Position numbers and translations under genes: made by a program. Shown here one piece after another: positions 17,826-27,858 of a stretch of 64,000 nucleotides of DNA; positions within the stretch are counted from its first letter, which is position 1, and each line of letters opens with the position of its first letter. The notes below the pieces were generated by a model. That model was not told where the DNA came from. It did not search any database and saw nothing but the letters and a program-made list of their open reading frames with translations. Source of the DNA: Gammaproteobacteria bacterium (lineage in GTDB: Bacteria; Pseudomonadota; Gammaproteobacteria; VBWC01); assembly GCA_006218035.1 (NCBI GenBank), contig VBWC01000010.1:1-64000 (forward strand). The letters run 5' to 3'.

Positions 17826-18572
17826 TTATGCAATCGCTGCCAGCACGTCGTCGGGGATATCCGCATTCGAATAGACGTTTTGCACGTCATCGTCTTCTTC
17901 GAGCATTTCGAGCAGCTTGACCATCTTGATGCCGTCTTCGGTATCCAGCGCCGCATCGGTAGTCGCGCGCATTGTCACCTCGGCGACTTCCGGCGTAAGC
18001 CCGGCCGCAGTCATCGCGTCCCGCACGTGCGCAAACTGTTCCGGCGATGTCAGCACGTCGATCGAACCGTCTGCGTGGGCCACAACATCATCGGCGCCCG
18101 CTTCCAGCGCCGCCTCCATCACGGCATCCTCAGCGATGCCGGCGGGAAAACCGATCACGCCGGTCTCGGTGAACAAAAAAGCGACCGAGCCGCTGGTACC
18201 GAGATTACCACCACACTTGGTAAACGCATGGCGCACCTCGGCCACCGTGCGGTTGCGGTTGTCGGTCATGCAATCGACGATCACGGCCGCGCCGCCGGGC
18301 CCGTAGCCTTCGTAACGGATCTCTTCCAGCGCATCGGCCTCATCTGCGCCGGCGCCGCGCCGCACCGCACGTTCCAGCGTATCCTTGGCCATATTCGCGG
18401 CCAGTGCCTTGTCGATGGCGAGCCGCAGGCGCGGGTTTGCCGACGGGTCAGCGCCGCCATGGCGCGCGGCGATGGTCACTTCACGGATCAGCCGGGTAAA
18501 GATCTTGCCGCGCTTCGAATCCTGGGCCTTTTTGCGGTGCTGGATGTTCGCCCACTTGCTGTGCCCTGCCAT
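17826..18572 (-). CDS. yebC: YebC/PmpR-family protein
   Basis: The protein has 248 aa, normal for the family. It begins with the invariant [18 protein letters not shown], followed by [14 protein letters not shown] and the [12 protein letters not shown] signature. Family members have been described as DNA-binding regulators, and more recently as ribosome-associated factors that ease stalling; nothing in the sequence decides between these. It is the first gene of the yebC-ruvC-ruvA-ruvB run, 122 bp upstream of ruvC. Confidence 0.96.
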   Translation of the reverse strand: MAGHSKWANIQHRKKAQDSKRGKIFTRLIREVTIAARHGGADPSANPRLRLAIDKALAANMAKDTLERAVRRGAGADEADALEEIRYEGYGPGGAAVIVDCMTDNRNRTVAEVRHAFTKCGGNLGTSGSVAFLFTETGVIGFPAGIAEDAVMEAALEAGADDVVAHADGSIDVLTSPEQFAHVRDAMTAAGLTPEVAEVTMRATTDAALDTEDGIKMVKLLEMLEEDDDVQNVYSNADIPDDVLAAIA

Positions 18573-18628
18573 GGTCCTGCTCTTCGCGTTGAAAACCGGC
18601 GCAAGTCTATCACTGCGGCCCCGTCCGT

Positions 18629-19306
18629 TTAAACGCCCGCCGGTGCGTCCGGAAAATGGCCGGTGGCAAGAAAGCCGCTGACGTTACGCGCGACCGCCGG
18701 CGACAACAACAGGCCGGTATGGGTGGTCCTGATGGTCAGGTGCGCCGTGGCGCCGGGCAGCCGGGTTTCGGCGACGGCGACCGTACCATCGCTCGGCTCG
18801 TCAAACCGGCACAACAACCGGCCGGCCCCGTACGGGGAAATGCCGGCGATGACGCCGATCTCGGGCGGCTTCTCGCCGACACGAACCGGCGCCAGCAACC
18901 CGTCGATTCCACCCGGCCCGAGCAGCCAGCGCCCCCAGCCTGATCCGGCCAGCACACCAGCGACGCGACTGCCAAGAAACGGCGTGCCGAGGGCGACCAC
19001 GCGACCGGGTTTTCGGTTCGGATACTCATTGAGTAGCTGCCATACGACGCGCCCGCCAAGACTGTGCGCAACATAATGCACGGTGTCGTTGGGCAGGGCC
19101 GATGCGAACTGGCGCAGTTGCGCGGCATGATCGGCGATGGACGCCTGCCGGGAATGATACGGAAACCGGTGTACAGCGAAGCCGCGTTTTTTCAGGTGCC
19201 GCGCCAGCCAGGCCATTTCATGACCGCTCATCCAGAGGCCGTGGACCAGAATGATGGCGGGCCATCGCGGTGCGACTGACGAGGATAATCCCGGCCTGTT
19301 AACCAT
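18629..19306 (-). CDS. Alpha/beta-hydrolase, triacylglycerol lipase-like
   Basis: The protein has 225 aa. The oxyanion motif [13 protein letters not shown] is near residue 20, and the nucleophile elbow [12 protein letters not shown] carries Ser at about residue 92. Likely acid and base residues are Asp in EPSDGTVAV and His in [10 protein letters not shown]. Members of this family are annotated as lipases or PGAP1-like esterases; the substrate is unknown. There is no signal peptide, so it should be cytoplasmic. It lies 57 bp upstream of yebC on the same strand but is probably an independent unit. Confidence 0.85.
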   Translation of the reverse strand: MVNRPGLSSSVAPRWPAIILVHGLWMSGHEMAWLARHLKKRGFAVHRFPYHSRQASIADHAAQLRQFASALPNDTVHYVAHSLGGRVVWQLLNEYPNRKPGRVVALGTPFLGSRVAGVLAGSGWGRWLLGPGGIDGLLAPVRVGEKPPEIGVIAGISPYGAGRLLCRFDEPSDGTVAVAETRLPGATAHLTIRTTHTGLLLSPAVARNVSGFLATGHFPDAPAGV

Positions 19307-19367
19307 CGTCGCCCGGGCTCCGCCCCAGGAAAGAATTCGCGAACATCTGATCTATTGCCGGGTTGTC

Positions 19368-19444
19368 GTTGCCGCGTACGCGGGAATCCAGAAAGTCATG
19401 CCGCGAATCCGGATGCCGGCTCGCGGGCCGCGGCCGGAATGACG
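19368..19444. repeat. Palindromic dispersed repeat of the GTCATTCC...GGAATCCAG type
   Basis: Read on the minus strand it starts GTCATTCCGGCCGCGG and ends with GGATTCCCGCGTACGCGGCA. Inner arms such as CCGCGTACGCGG form hairpins. The same outer motifs recur at 63789-63869 and inside the elements at 41.8 and 60.1 kb. It fills the space between nadA and the hydrolase gene. Such repeats are common non-coding palindromes; no coding content. Confidence 0.6.
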
Positions 19445-19480
19445 GAGCCAATCAAAGGCGCGCAGGTATTCAGCAGGGGC

Positions 19481-20578
19481 TTAGCTGACCGCAAACATCC
19501 GTTCGAGCGCGAGTCGTGCCGGTTGCGCCTCGTGTGCGGCGACGCGCACCCGGTTGACGACATGGCCAGCGACCAGATTCTCCAGCGCCCGCAGCAACTG
19601 CGGCGGGTTGATTCTGAACATGGTCGAACACATGCTGATGGTCGTCGCCATGAAGTGCACCGCCTTGCCCTCCCCCTTGAACTGCTCGTGCAGGCGGTTA
19701 ACCAGGTTCAACTCGGTGCCGACCAGCCAGCGCGTGCCCGGCGCGGAATCCGCGATGGTGTTGATGATGTATTCGGTGGAGCCGACGTAATGCGATTTCT
19801 CGCAGACCTCGAACGAGGCCTCGGGATGCGAGATGACCCGCGCGTCGGGGTACTTCGCCAGAAACTCGTCGATTTGCTCCGGCCGGAACATCTGGTGCAC
19901 CGAACAATGCCCTTTCCACAGAATCATGCGCGCATTGCGGATCTGCTCCGGCGTCAGGCCGCCGCGTGGCTGCGTGTAGTCCCAGACGACCATCTGCTCA
20001 AGCGGGATGCCCATGCGGTAGCCGGTGTTGCGACCGAGATGCTGGTCGGGAAAGAACAACACCTTGGGGCGCTGCGCGAAGCTCCAGTCGAGCACCTTGC
20101 GCGCGTTCGTCGACGTACAGACGATACCGCCGTGGCTGCCGCAAAAGGCCTTCAGGTCCGCCGCTGAATTGATATAGGTGGCCGGCGTCACCTGTGCCTC
20201 GACGTCGATGACCTCGCCCAGTTCGCGCCACGCGCGCTCGACGTTGGCGAGATTGGCCATATCCGCCATCGAACAGCCGGCTGCCAGATCGGGAATCATC
20301 ACGATCTGGTCGGGGCGCGTCAGGATGTCTGCGACCTCGGCCATGAAGTGCACACCGCAAAACATGATGTACCCGGCCTCGGTACCGGCCGCCAGTCTGG
20401 ACAGCTTCAGCGAGTCACCGGTGAAATCGGCATGCCGGTAGACCTCGTTGCGCTGATAATGATGGGCGAGGACCACCAGCCGCTCGCCGAGCGCCCGCTT
20501 GGCCGCGCGGATGCGTTCGGCGATCGCGTCGTCCGGCAACGCGGTCAGTTCCTCGATCACTTGTGCGGCTGCCGCCAT
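19481..20578 (-). CDS. nadA: Quinolinate synthase NadA
   Basis: The protein has 365 aa from the ATG at 20578, which has GGAG four to five bases upstream; a TTG 30 bases earlier is less likely. NadA condenses iminoaspartate with dihydroxyacetone phosphate to quinolinate, and uses a 4Fe-4S cluster. Key segments are VVLAHHYQRNEVYRHAD, GDSLKLSRLA, MFCGVHFMAE, GGIVCTSTNA and HPEASFEVCEKSHYVGST, the last three containing the cluster cysteines. nadC is also in the window at 36197, but no nadB is seen. Confidence 0.97.
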   Translation of the reverse strand: MAAAAQVIEELTALPDDAIAERIRAAKRALGERLVVLAHHYQRNEVYRHADFTGDSLKLSRLAAGTEAGYIMFCGVHFMAEVADILTRPDQIVMIPDLAAGCSMADMANLANVERAWRELGEVIDVEAQVTPATYINSAADLKAFCGSHGGIVCTSTNARKVLDWSFAQRPKVLFFPDQHLGRNTGYRMGIPLEQMVVWDYTQPRGGLTPEQIRNARMILWKGHCSVHQMFRPEQIDEFLAKYPDARVISHPEASFEVCEKSHYVGSTEYIINTIADSAPGTRWLVGTELNLVNRLHEQFKGEGKAVHFMATTISMCSTMFRINPPQLLRALENLVAGHVVNRVRVAAHEAQPARLALERMFAVS

Positions 20579-20717
20579 CGCTGCTCCGATCGCCTGATAA
20601 CGGGTCAATACACAGTCGTGGAATCAGACTGATTTGTTACGTGTTGGTTCATGGTCAAACGACTATACGCCGAAACCGCCGGCTGAAAAACCGACACAAA
20701 ACGGTGGACTTGCCGCG

Positions 20718-22502
20718 CTATGCGCCGGTCGCCGGTGGCTGGGCCAGACGGATGCCGAGTTCGCGCAACTGCTTCGCGTCGACTGCCGCCGGTGCAGCCG
20801 TTAGCGGACAGGCGGCCGACTGGGTCTTCGGAAACGCGATGACATCGCGGATCGACGCCGAACCGCTCATCAGCATCACCAGCCGGTCGAGCCCGAACGC
20901 GATGCCGCCGTGCGGCGGGCAGCCGTACTTGAGCGCCTCAAGCAGAAAACCGAATTTCTCCGCGGCCTCGTTATCGCCGATGCCGAGCAGCCGGAATATC
21001 CCCGCCTGCACGTCGGAGCGATGATTCCGAATCGAGCCGCCGCCGATCTCGATGCCGTTGAGCACCATGTCGTAGGCGCGCGACAGCGCATCGCCGGGGT
21101 TGGCCTCCAGCTGCGCGATATCGTCGATGGCCGGCGCCGTGAACGGATGATGCAGCGACGACCAGCCCGCGCTCTTCTCGTCCCACTCGAACATCGGGAA
21201 GTCGGTCACCCACACCGGCCGCCAGCCGCGCTCGACCAGGCCCAGGTCATGCCCGAGCTTGACGCGCAACGCGCCGAGCGCCTCGTTGACGATCCTGGCC
21301 TTGTCGGCGCCGAAGAAAATCAGATCACCGTCCTGCGCGCCGGTACGTTTCAGCAAGGTGTTGATCGTGTCATCCGGCAGGAATTTCAGGATCGGCGACT
21401 GCAAGCCGTCGCGGCCTTTATCAATCTGGTTAACCTTGATATAGGCCAGACCCCTGGCGCCGTAGATGCCGACGAATTTCGTGTAGTCATCAATCTGGCC
21501 GCGCGTCAGCTCGCCGCCGCTGGGCACGCGCAACGCCGCGACACGGCCGGCGACATCGCGCGCCGGTCCGGCGAATACCTTGAACTCGACGTCCTGCATC
21601 AAGTCACTGACCTCGACCAGTTCCAGCGGGATGCGCAGGTCCGGACGGTCGATGCCGTAACGCGCCAGCGCCTCCTTGTGCGATATCCGCGGGAACGGCG
21701 CAGGCAGCGCCTCTTCCAGTACCTTGGCGAACAACTCGCGGATCATCGCCTCCATCAGCGCCATGATCTGTTCCTCGTCGATGAACGACGCCTCAATGTC
21801 GACCTGGGTAAATTCCGGCTGGCGATCGGCGCGCAGATCCTCGTCGCGGAAACAGCGCACAATCTGGTAATAGCGATCCATACCCGACATCATCAACAAC
21901 TGCTTGAACAACTGCGGTGACTGCGGCAGCGCGAAGAACGAACCCGGATGGGTACGGCTCGGCACCAGATAATCGCGCGCGCCTTCCGGTGTCGCCCGGG
22001 TCAGAAACGGCGTTTCAATATCGAGAAAGCCCTGTGCGTCGAGATAGTTGCGCAGCATGCGCGTGACATCGACACGCAGCTTCATGCGCCGGAACATGTC
22101 GGGGCGGCGCAGATCGAGATAACGGTAACGCAGGCGCACCTCCTCGCTGGCCTCGACTTCTTCGTCAATCTGGAACGGCAGCGGTTCCGAGCGGGCAAGT
22201 ATCGCCAGCCGGATGCCGAGCACCTCGATCCGGCCGGTGGCCAGATCGGCATTCACCGTCCCGGCCGGCCGGCGCCGGACGCGGCCCGACACACGCAGCA
22301 CGTATTCGCTGCGCACCTGCTCGGCGGTCTGAAAGCTCTCCGGGGCATCGGGATCGAACACCAGCTGCACGATGCCCTCGCGATCGCGCAGGTCGATGAA
22401 AATCACGCCACCATGGTCGCGGCGGCGGTGTACCCAGCCGCACAGTTCGACCTGGCTGTCTACCTGTGTCTCGTTCAGTTGCCCGCAATAGTGGCTACGC
22501 AT
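20718..22502 (-). CDS. aspS: Aspartyl-tRNA synthetase
   Basis: The protein has 594 aa, the bacterial type. The N-terminal OB anticodon-binding domain includes [15 protein letters not shown]. Class II motif 2 is [16 protein letters not shown] and motif 3 is [13 protein letters not shown]. The bacterial GAD insertion domain lies between them at about 290-420. Whether it also charges tRNA-Asn cannot be decided from this window. The order DUF502-aspS followed by yebC-ruv is common in related gammaproteobacteria, though here nadA and a hydrolase gene lie between. Confidence 0.98.
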   Translation of the reverse strand: MRSHYCGQLNETQVDSQVELCGWVHRRRDHGGVIFIDLRDREGIVQLVFDPDAPESFQTAEQVRSEYVLRVSGRVRRRPAGTVNADLATGRIEVLGIRLAILARSEPLPFQIDEEVEASEEVRLRYRYLDLRRPDMFRRMKLRVDVTRMLRNYLDAQGFLDIETPFLTRATPEGARDYLVPSRTHPGSFFALPQSPQLFKQLLMMSGMDRYYQIVRCFRDEDLRADRQPEFTQVDIEASFIDEEQIMALMEAMIRELFAKVLEEALPAPFPRISHKEALARYGIDRPDLRIPLELVEVSDLMQDVEFKVFAGPARDVAGRVAALRVPSGGELTRGQIDDYTKFVGIYGARGLAYIKVNQIDKGRDGLQSPILKFLPDDTINTLLKRTGAQDGDLIFFGADKARIVNEALGALRVKLGHDLGLVERGWRPVWVTDFPMFEWDEKSAGWSSLHHPFTAPAIDDIAQLEANPGDALSRAYDMVLNGIEIGGGSIRNHRSDVQAGIFRLLGIGDNEAAEKFGFLLEALKYGCPPHGGIAFGLDRLVMLMSGSASIRDVIAFPKTQSAACPLTAAPAAVDAKQLRELGIRLAQPPATGA

Positions 22503-22565
22503 AATGGAGAGTCCTGAAAACAGAAAGCAATCATCCGAACCGCCGGTCCGGCAAAGGCCGGAATG

Positions 22566-23228
22566 TTACGGGCCGGGCGCGCCGCGCGCAACTCCGCCGG
22601 CCGGACCGGCCGGTTTGCGCCCCGCCACCGCGTTATTCTCGCGCGGCGTGACGACCCCCATGGAAATTATCATCTTCAACGCGTCATCGACGCTCATGTC
22701 CAGTTCCACGACGTCCTGGCGCGGCACCAGGATAACGAAGCCGGAGGTCGGATTGGGCGTGGTCGGCACGAAGATATTGATCAGGTCATAACCGGTCTTG
22801 GCTTTCACCTCGGACGCGGTCTCGCCGGTCTGGAACCCGATCGTCCAGATACCGTTGCGCGGGTACTGTATCAATAGCGCCTTGCGAAACGACTTGCCGT
22901 TCGAACTCAGCAGCGTTTCGACGACCTGTTTGACGGCGTTATATATACTGCGCACCAGCGGGATACGCGCCAGCACCGCCTCCCAGGCGGACACCAGCCG
23001 GCGGCCAAAGAAGTTGGCGACGATCATGCCGGTCAGCACCACCACCACCACTGTCAACACGATGCCCAGTCCGGGGATGTGGAAACCCAGTAGCGTGTCG
23101 GGACGCAGCGCCGCCGGCAACAGCAACAGGCTGCGGTCCATCAGGTTGACCAGCACGTTGAGCACCAGCAGCGTCACCCCCAGTGGCACCCACACCAGCA
23201 GACCGGCAATCAAATAACGTCGCATCAT
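22566..23228 (-). CDS. DUF502-family inner-membrane protein
   Basis: The protein has 220 aa. Two membrane helices are clear: about 5-28 (LIAGLLVWVPLGVTLLVLNV) and 52-76 (GLGIVLTVVVVVLTGMIVAN). The family-typical RIPLVRSIYNAVKQVVETL follows, with VFVPTTPNPTSGFVILVPR-like sequence later (IFVPTTPNPTSGFVILVPR). The function of DUF502 is unknown. It lies between the FmdB gene and aspS in the common order, 63 bp from aspS, and is probably co-transcribed with both. Confidence 0.9.
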   Translation of the reverse strand: MMRRYLIAGLLVWVPLGVTLLVLNVLVNLMDRSLLLLPAALRPDTLLGFHIPGLGIVLTVVVVVLTGMIVANFFGRRLVSAWEAVLARIPLVRSIYNAVKQVVETLLSSNGKSFRKALLIQYPRNGIWTIGFQTGETASEVKAKTGYDLINIFVPTTPNPTSGFVILVPRQDVVELDMSVDDALKMIISMGVVTPRENNAVAGRKPAGPAGGVARGAPGP

Positions 23229-23258
23229 GATTCACACCTGATCGTTGGCCGCGAACCT

Positions 23259-23597
23259 TTATGAAGCAGCATCGCCGGTCTTCTTGGCATCAACAGTCTT
23301 CCCGGCGTCGACGGCCTTCTTTTCGCCCGGCCCTGAAGCGGCATCGGTCGAGGCCTTGTCGGCCTTGTTTTCCGTTTTGTCCGTCGCGGTCTTCTCCGCG
23401 GGTTTCTTGCCGCGATTCTTGAAATCGGTTTCGTACCAGCCGGTGCCCTTCAGCCGAAAGCCTGCCGCCGACACCAGTTTTTTCAGCTTGCCTTGACCGC
23501 CGCAGTCAGGACAATCCGCCAGCGGCGCATCGCTGATTTTCTGGATGACCTCGAGGCAATGGCCGCATTCCACACATTCGTATTCGTATATAGGCAC
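23259..23597 (-). CDS. FmdB-family zinc-ribbon regulatory protein
   Basis: The protein has 112 aa. It begins MPIYEYECVECGHCLEVIQK, the family hallmark, with zinc cysteines at positions 8, 11, 29 and 32. GTGWYETDFK closes the conserved domain at about residue 60. The C-terminal 45 residues are a low-complexity Lys/Ala/Asp/Thr tail, longer than in many homologues. The molecular role of FmdB proteins outside methylotrophs is not known. First gene of the run towards aspS. Confidence 0.92.
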   Translation of the reverse strand: MPIYEYECVECGHCLEVIQKISDAPLADCPDCGGQGKLKKLVSAAGFRLKGTGWYETDFKNRGKKPAEKTATDKTENKADKASTDAASGPGEKKAVDAGKTVDAKKTGDAAS

Positions 23598-23770
23598 AAC
23601 GTTACTCCCGAAAACTATTCAACCTGATAGAAACGCGTCATTCATGAGGGCCGCCAGCGGCGATTCCAAGTCCGCCATGGTACCACGCCACCCGCTGTCG
23701 CAGTGGCGTTGTGCCCGGCGGTACCCGCCGTGTTTGCGCCGCTGTCCGCCACTCTGGTAGCTTCGTCCGG

Positions 23771-25552
23771 ATGAGCACCAGAAAAACCGGCGACTGGTCG
23801 GCGATACGAACCGTACTGCCCTTTCTCTGGGAACACCGCAGCCGCGTGACTCTGGCCGTGACGTGCCTGGTGATTGCCAAGCTCGCCAATGTCGGCGTAC
23901 CACTGCTGCTGAAGGGGATCGTCGATGCGCTGGACGCGACCCAAAACGCGGTACTCGTCGTGCCTTTGGCATTGGTGGCGGGTTACGGTGCGCTGCGCCT
24001 GACGACCGCGCTGTTCAATGAATTGCGCGACGCAATTTTCGCGAGGGTAACACAGCATTCGATCCGGCGCATTGCACTGAAGGTCTTTCGGCATCTTCAC
24101 GAACTGGCGCTCAGCTTCCATCTCGACCGGCGTACCGGCGGTATCTCGCGCGATATCGAGCGCGGCAGTCGCGGCATCAGCTTTTTACTCAATTTCATGT
24201 TGTTCAACATCGTGCCGACGCTGGTCGAGATCGGCCTGATCGCCACCATACTATTGGTCGTTTACGCGCCGTCGTTCGCGATCATCACGTTCGTGACCAT
24301 TGCCATCTACATCGCGTTCACGCTGGCAGTGACGGAGTGGCGCATGAAGTTCCGGCGCACGATGAACGACCTCGATTCCAGGGCGAATACCAAGGCGATC
24401 GACGGTCTGCTGAATTACGAAACCGTGAAGTATTTCGGTAACGAGGAGTACGAGGCGACGCGCTACGATAACAATCTGCGCGAGTGGGAAACGGCGGCGG
24501 TCAAGAACCAGACGTCGCTCGCGCTGTTGAATATCGGCCAGGGAACGGTGATCGCCGTCGGTATTACCGCTCTGCTCTATCTTGCCAGTCAGGGTGTCGT
24601 CGACGGCACGCTGACGATGGGCGACCTGGTGTTGATCAATGCCTACTTGCTGCAACTGTTCATCCCGATGAACTTTCTCGGCTTCGTCTATCGCGAGATC
24701 AAGCATTCGCTGGCGGACATGGAAAAGATGTTCAGCCTGATGAATCAGCCGATCGATATCAAGGACAAACCGGAGGCGCCGCCGCTGGTGGTTGGCGACG
24801 GGCACGTGCGCTTCGACGGTGTCAGCTTCAGCTACGCGGCCAACCGGCAGATCCTGTTCGACGTCGCCTTCGAGGTTCCGCCGGGGCATAAGGTGGCGGT
24901 CGTCGGCCCCAGCGGCGGCGGCAAATCGACGCTGGCGCGGTTGTTGTTCCGCTTTTACGATGTCAGCGGCGGCGCTATCACGATCAACGGCCAGGATCTT
25001 CGCGATGTGACCCAGGCCAGCCTGCGCGCCGCGATCGGCATCGTGCCGCAAGATACGGTACTGTTCAACGACTCGATCTATTACAACATCGCCTACGCGC
25101 GACCGGGCGCAAACCGTGACGAGATTGTCCGTGCGGCGCAGCATGCGCATATTCATACGTTCATTGAATCGCTGCCGGATGGCTACGACAGCCAGGTCGG
25201 CGAACGCGGCCTGAAACTGTCGGGTGGCGAAAAACAACGCATCGCGATCGCGCGCACGATCTTGAAGAATCCCCGGATACTTATTTTTGACGAGGCGACC
25301 TCGGCGCTGGATTCCAAATCCGAACAGGCGATACAGGCGGCGCTCGCCGAAGTGGCGCAGAACCACACGACGCTGGTCATCGCTCACCGGCTGTCCACGG
25401 TCGTCGACGCCGACGAGATCCTGGTGATGGAACACGGCCGCATCGTCGAACGCGGCACACATCGCACGCTGCTGGCCGCCGCCGGCAGCTACGCCAACAT
25501 GTGGGCATTGCAACGCGAGGAACGGGAGCACGCGCCGCCTGCACTGGCCTGA
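23771..25552 (+). CDS. Atm1-type ABC exporter (membrane and ATPase domains fused)
   Basis: The protein has 593 aa from the ATG at 23771. Six membrane helices fill residues about 20-310. The Atm1/HMT group hallmarks are present in the membrane part: LNYETVKYFGNEEYE, and FIPMNFLGFVYREIKHSLADMEKMF (split here as FIPMNFLGFVYRE and IKHSLADMEKMF). The ATPase has Walker A GPSGGGKST, signature LSGGEKQRIAIAR, Walker B ILIFDEATSALD and H-loop AHRLST. Family members export glutathione-bound metals or sulfur species, or mature Fe-S proteins in mitochondria. The substrate here is unknown. It is divergent from the fmdB gene. Confidence 0.93.
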   Translation: MSTRKTGDWSAIRTVLPFLWEHRSRVTLAVTCLVIAKLANVGVPLLLKGIVDALDATQNAVLVVPLALVAGYGALRLTTALFNELRDAIFARVTQHSIRRIALKVFRHLHELALSFHLDRRTGGISRDIERGSRGISFLLNFMLFNIVPTLVEIGLIATILLVVYAPSFAIITFVTIAIYIAFTLAVTEWRMKFRRTMNDLDSRANTKAIDGLLNYETVKYFGNEEYEATRYDNNLREWETAAVKNQTSLALLNIGQGTVIAVGITALLYLASQGVVDGTLTMGDLVLINAYLLQLFIPMNFLGFVYREIKHSLADMEKMFSLMNQPIDIKDKPEAPPLVVGDGHVRFDGVSFSYAANRQILFDVAFEVPPGHKVAVVGPSGGGKSTLARLLFRFYDVSGGAITINGQDLRDVTQASLRAAIGIVPQDTVLFNDSIYYNIAYARPGANRDEIVRAAQHAHIHTFIESLPDGYDSQVGERGLKLSGGEKQRIAIARTILKNPRILIFDEATSALDSKSEQAIQAALAEVAQNHTTLVIAHRLSTVVDADEILVMEHGRIVERGTHRTLLAAAGSYANMWALQREEREHAPPALA

Positions 25553-25646
25553 GCGACAGCCATCTCACGGAACATTTCCGCGCCCGGTCACTCGAACCAT
25601 GCAGCAGTGCTGATCGCTATCACCACCGAGATCGACCGGATCGCCC

Positions 25647-26315
25647 ATGCCTTCGCCATACTCTCCGATACAACTGCTGCTGTTTTTGGCCGCGCTTGGA
25701 TTCCTGCTGGCATTGGTACAGATCGGGCTGCTCACCATTGCCTTCGAGAAACTCGGCCTGTCGCAGGCCTCGGCGTTTTTGCTGCTGTTCAGTTCATTGC
25801 TGGGCAGCTCGATCAACCTGCCACTGTTCAGCATCGCTGCAACGCGCCCACCGGACGAATTGATACCCAGGCAACTGCGCGGCCTGCTGCGCCAGACGGC
25901 ACGGCCGTTCACCGGCAGAACGCTGATCGCTGTCAATGTCGGGGGCTGCCTGATTCCGCTGACGTTCTCGCTCTATCTGATACAACACCATCCCGTCACG
26001 CTCGACACGGTAATCTACGCCACGCTGCTGGTGGCATTGATCTGCTATGTGGCCGCGCGCCCGATACCGGGCGTCGGTATCGGCATCCCGATATTTGTCG
26101 CGCCGCTGGTCGCGGCCGCGGTCGCCACGCTGATCGCACCGGATTACAGTGCACCGCTCGCCTACATCGGCGGGACGCTCGGCGTGCTGCTCGGCGCCGA
26201 CATTCTGCGCTGGCGCGATATCCGCACGATTGGCGCACCTGTTGCATCGATTGGCGGGGCGGGCACATTCGACGGCATATTTTTGACGGGCATCGTCGCG
26301 GTGTTGCTGGCATGA
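25647..26315 (+). CDS. DUF1614-family membrane protein
   Basis: The protein has 222 aa and is almost entirely hydrophobic, with about six or seven membrane helices. Family features include LLLFSSLLGSSINLPL, AVNVGGCLIPLTFSLYLI, GVGIGIPIFVAPLVAA and a terminal GGAGTFDGIFLTGIVAVLLA. DUF1614 has no known function. It lies 94 bp after the ABC exporter on the same strand and 46 bp before the HD-GYP gene. Confidence 0.85.
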   Translation: MPSPYSPIQLLLFLAALGFLLALVQIGLLTIAFEKLGLSQASAFLLLFSSLLGSSINLPLFSIAATRPPDELIPRQLRGLLRQTARPFTGRTLIAVNVGGCLIPLTFSLYLIQHHPVTLDTVIYATLLVALICYVAARPIPGVGIGIPIFVAPLVAAAVATLIAPDYSAPLAYIGGTLGVLLGADILRWRDIRTIGAPVASIGGAGTFDGIFLTGIVAVLLA

Positions 26316-26361
26316 ACAGCCCGCCGCACAATACCAATATGTTGTGTGTTACGGGGAGGAG

Positions 26362-27522
26362 ATGTTTAATGATGGCACCGCAGCGAGAGTTCCTATGTAT
26401 CAGCATAACGACGCACTGAGCGAGCTAAACAACAAGAAATCGCTTTCCGAGAAACTGCAAAGCGTCCATGGCGTTCTCAAGCATCTGCACGACTGCATCG
26501 CGAGGATCGCGGTCGCCGTTTACGACCCCAAGACGGATCTGATCAAGACCTTTATTCACAGCAGCGGCGACACCGCACCGCTGTCGCATTACCAGGCGAA
26601 GCTGTCCGAATCTCACTCGTTGCAGGAGATCGTCAGCACGCGGCGGTCGCGCGTGGTTAACGATATGTCGGTGTTCGCCGACGGCAGCCAGGAACACACG
26701 CGACGCATAGCCCAAACCGGCTACGGCTCCAGCTATACGATGCCGATGTTTCAGGAAAACGAACTGTTCGGCTTCATCTTTTTCAATTCGTTTGAAAAAG
26801 ATGTCATGAAGCCGGAGTTGCTCTACCACCTCGACCTGTTCGGGCACCTGATCATGCTGGTCGTCATCAATGATCTCAATTCGGTACGAACGCTGTTGTC
26901 GACGATCAAGGCGGCACGCGACATGACCAACTTCCGCGACATGGAAACCGGCTCTCACCTGGACCGGATGTCACGTTTCGCGCGCCTGATCGCCCGGGAG
27001 ATCGCCGATAAACACGGCTTTGACGACGAATTCATCGAGCGGATTTTCCGTTTCTCGCCGTTGCACGACATCGGCAAGATCGGTGTGCCCGATCGCATTC
27101 TGCAGAAACCCGCCCCGCTCAGCGACGAGGAATGGGTGACGATGAAAACCCATGCATACAAGGGCCGCGAAATCATCGACACCATACTTGCCGACTTCGG
27201 TCTCGGCTCGGCGCAGCACATGAACGTGCTACGCAATATTGCTGAACTGCATCACGAGACCATGGACGGCAGCGGCTATCCGCATGGCCTGACGGGACAG
27301 CAGATTCCGATCGAAGCGCGCATCGTTGCCGTCGCCGACGTGTTCGACGCCTTGACGAGCAAGCGCCCCTACAAGGAACGCTGGAGCAACGACGACGCGT
27401 TCCGCATGCTCGATTCGCTGGCCGGCACCAGACTGGACGCCGACTGCGTCAATGCGCTGGTCAGCAATCGCGCAGAGGTCGAACGCATACAGGCACAGTT
27501 CGACGAGAGTCACTACGGCTGA
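26362..27522 (+). CDS. HD-GYP cyclic-di-GMP phosphodiesterase with N-terminal GAF-like domain
   Basis: The protein is about 386 aa. The start is uncertain: a strong GGGGAGGAG abuts the ATG at 26362, and a second in-frame ATG is at 26395. Residues about 20-170 look like a GAF sensor (VAVYDPKTDLIKTFIHSSGD, MPMFQENELFGFIFFNSF). The C-terminal HD-GYP domain has SPLHDIGKIGVPDRIL with the metal-binding HD, and HHETMDGSGYPHGL with the GYP signature, then VADVFDALTSKRPYKE. All metal ligands I can place are present, so it is probably active in hydrolysing c-di-GMP. No membrane helix or receiver domain is seen. Confidence 0.92.
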   Translation: MFNDGTAARVPMYQHNDALSELNNKKSLSEKLQSVHGVLKHLHDCIARIAVAVYDPKTDLIKTFIHSSGDTAPLSHYQAKLSESHSLQEIVSTRRSRVVNDMSVFADGSQEHTRRIAQTGYGSSYTMPMFQENELFGFIFFNSFEKDVMKPELLYHLDLFGHLIMLVVINDLNSVRTLLSTIKAARDMTNFRDMETGSHLDRMSRFARLIAREIADKHGFDDEFIERIFRFSPLHDIGKIGVPDRILQKPAPLSDEEWVTMKTHAYKGREIIDTILADFGLGSAQHMNVLRNIAELHHETMDGSGYPHGLTGQQIPIEARIVAVADVFDALTSKRPYKERWSNDDAFRMLDSLAGTRLDADCVNALVSNRAEVERIQAQFDESHYG

Positions 27523-27858
27523 CGCGGATTTAATGCTGAACAACCGTGTGAATACAAAACGTTTGCTGCCGAATCGCGCCATAGCGCGAGCATCGCGATC
27601 TGCCGTATTCCAATACATGTAATATCAGGTTATACTCCCGCCCGTTTTCTGCAGGACCCGACTACCAATTCCGTCTCTTTAACGAATTTGGTTGTTTCGT
27701 TTAGCCAGGACGCTAAATCAGCACTGATTGCTGTTGCTACAGCAATTCCAGGCTGAATCTGAAAACGCGACAAGAATATTTCCGTTCACGGGGAGCGGGC
27801 CTTTTGTTTCTTGACGTTTTGCGTTGCGCTCGTGCGCGATGCGACCGGGCTGATTACA
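27523..27858. other. Intergenic region with two hairpins upstream of the He_PIG gene
   Basis: I see no gene in these 336 bases. There is a possible promoter TTCCAA-N17-TATACT near 27608-27636. Two inverted repeats follow: ACCAATTC/GAATTTGGT at about 27664-27692, and TTGCTGT-TGCT-ACAGCAA near 27727-27744. Neither has a T-run, so they may be leader hairpins rather than terminators. The long distance from this promoter to the start at 27859 implies a leader of roughly 200 nt. I match it to no known riboswitch. Confidence 0.35.

Noticed and set aside
24251-25531. 426-codon minus-strand frame
   Set aside because: Antisense to the ABC exporter, which has all ATPase motifs in the other strand.
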